Shown here: positions 63,484 to 64,000 of the stretch, piece after piece
Position numbering within the stretch: position 1 is the stretch's first letter
Layout of the letters: each line of letters starts with the position of its first letter
Source of the DNA: Valencia hispanica
Taxonomy: Eukaryota; Chordata; Actinopteri; Cyprinodontiformes; Valenciidae
Length of the DNA: 64,000 nucleotides
Direction of reading: 5' to 3'
NCBI GenBank assembly: GCA_963556495.2
Contig: OY747702.1
Coordinates: forward strand, 52,973,286-53,037,285
Notes under the pieces: model-generated
What the model saw: only the letters and a program-made list of their open reading frames with translations
Database searches by the model: none
What the model was told of the DNA's origin: nothing
Position numbers and translations under genes: made by a program

Positions 63484-64000
63484 GTGTACACACTGAATTT
63501 TCATTGGACACCTAAGCACGCGGGACATGTCTGTGCCTGTTGCTGTTGGCGCTATCAAATGTATAGCCAGCTACGCACTAAAAAAAAACAGAAACTGCTG
63601 GACCTGCCACAGCACAAGTTAGTGACGGATGTACCAACACGTTGGAATAGTGCATTTGACATGGTGGAAAGATTGTTAGAACAGCAAGCAGCTATCTCTG
63701 CTGCACTACTTGCCACTGAAATAAGAAAACAACAGAAAGATCTGAGCTCCCTTACAGAGGCAGACATACAAGCAGCAGAGGTTGTTGCACTGGCTCTGAA
63801 GCCACTTAAGAAAGCCACCTTAGTCATGTCTCAAGAAGGAACCCCAACTCTCTCTGTCACTCTGTCATCGCCCCTCTGAGAGCAAGACTCCTGGAAGAGA
63901 TGCATCCGGCCCCGAGTGATCCGTGATGGTGAAGGAGATAAAATCTGCTGTGCATCAGGATCTCCAGAGAAGGTATTTATTATCATTTTGACACTTTAAG
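63484..64000 (+). pseudogene. hAT-family (ZBED-like) transposase fragment, running off the window
   Basis: The frame from 63484 becomes convincing from KKQKLLDLPQHKLVTDVPTR (about 63580) and goes on WNSAFDMVERLLEQQAAISA, LTEADIQAAEVVALALKPLK, KATLVMSQEGTPTLSV. This is the middle of hAT transposases and of their ZBED host relatives. An 8-bp tandem duplication (CTCTGTCA twice, about 63856-63871) shifts the frame; APLRARLLEEMHPAPSDP continues in the next frame, and another single-base shift near 63922 leads to VMVKEIKSAVHQDLQRRY. The catalytic C-terminus would lie beyond 64000. The BED finger is not seen upstream. Confidence 0.8.

Overview
This window reads as nuclear DNA of a ray-finned (teleost) fish. 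I find no bacterial operon, no rRNA or tRNA gene and no convincing exon of a conserved host gene. Almost everything recognisable is mobile DNA: several L2-clade LINEs ending in ATTGA/TTTGA-type tails, an L1-like LINE with an unusually long GC-rich 3' region, CR1/Rex1-type and other non-LTR fragments, gypsy-style LTRs, Tc1 and hAT DNA transposons, a tRNA-derived SINE, MITEs, and a tyrosine-recombinase element. The mixture is typical of teleosts; the species cannot be fixed from the sequence alone. Family assignments come from protein motifs and recalled consensus patterns, with no database search.

Layout. 1-7315: an L2 LINE (family I) split by a 3.8 kb L1-like insertion with an exact 15-bp target-site duplication. 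7.5-10.6 kb: eroded Tc1 and hAT remnants, the latter with a broken BED zinc finger. 11.3-13.4 kb: L2 family II copy A. 13.7-18 kb: a Tc1 carrying a MITE, then an element with loose inverted termini and a THAP-like reading frame that holds LINE pieces, then L2-I copy 2. 20.6-21.3 kb: a gypsy LTR and leader. 21.9-28.3 kb: one LINE, with ORF1 but no endonuclease, invaded three times (two solo LTRs with exact 5-bp duplications, plus a 2.3 kb insertion holding a possible two-exon gene and an array of GACGTC palindromes). 29-34.8 kb: a probable LTR, hAT end, MITEs and plain AT-rich DNA. 34.9-41.2 kb: minus-strand LINE pieces, a SINE, and a tyrosine recombinase cut in two by a nearly full L2-II copy (B). 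41.2-45.7 kb: a GC-rich leader with a SAP-like ORF, an L1-like tail, an interspersed repeat containing a 60-bp templated patch, and L2 family III. 46-52 kb: mostly unassigned, with two more L1-like tails. 52.1-56.6 kb: L2-II copy C split by a perfect 82-bp palindrome, a Tc1 transposon and a LINE shard, followed by L2-III copy 2. 58.4-64 kb: a MITE, two LINE 3' ends and a broken hAT transposase at the window edge.

These genes do not form a pathway. What they record is an order of events: which element landed in which, which copies share inherited defects, and where repair left palindromes or patched sequence. The strongest leads for something undescribed are the two-exon 70-residue gene with a poly(A) signal (24893-25467), the neighbouring GACGTC array (26110-26400), the tyrosine recombinase whose catalytic residues are all still visible although an L2 splits it, and a nonsense codon shared by two L2 copies on opposite strands.
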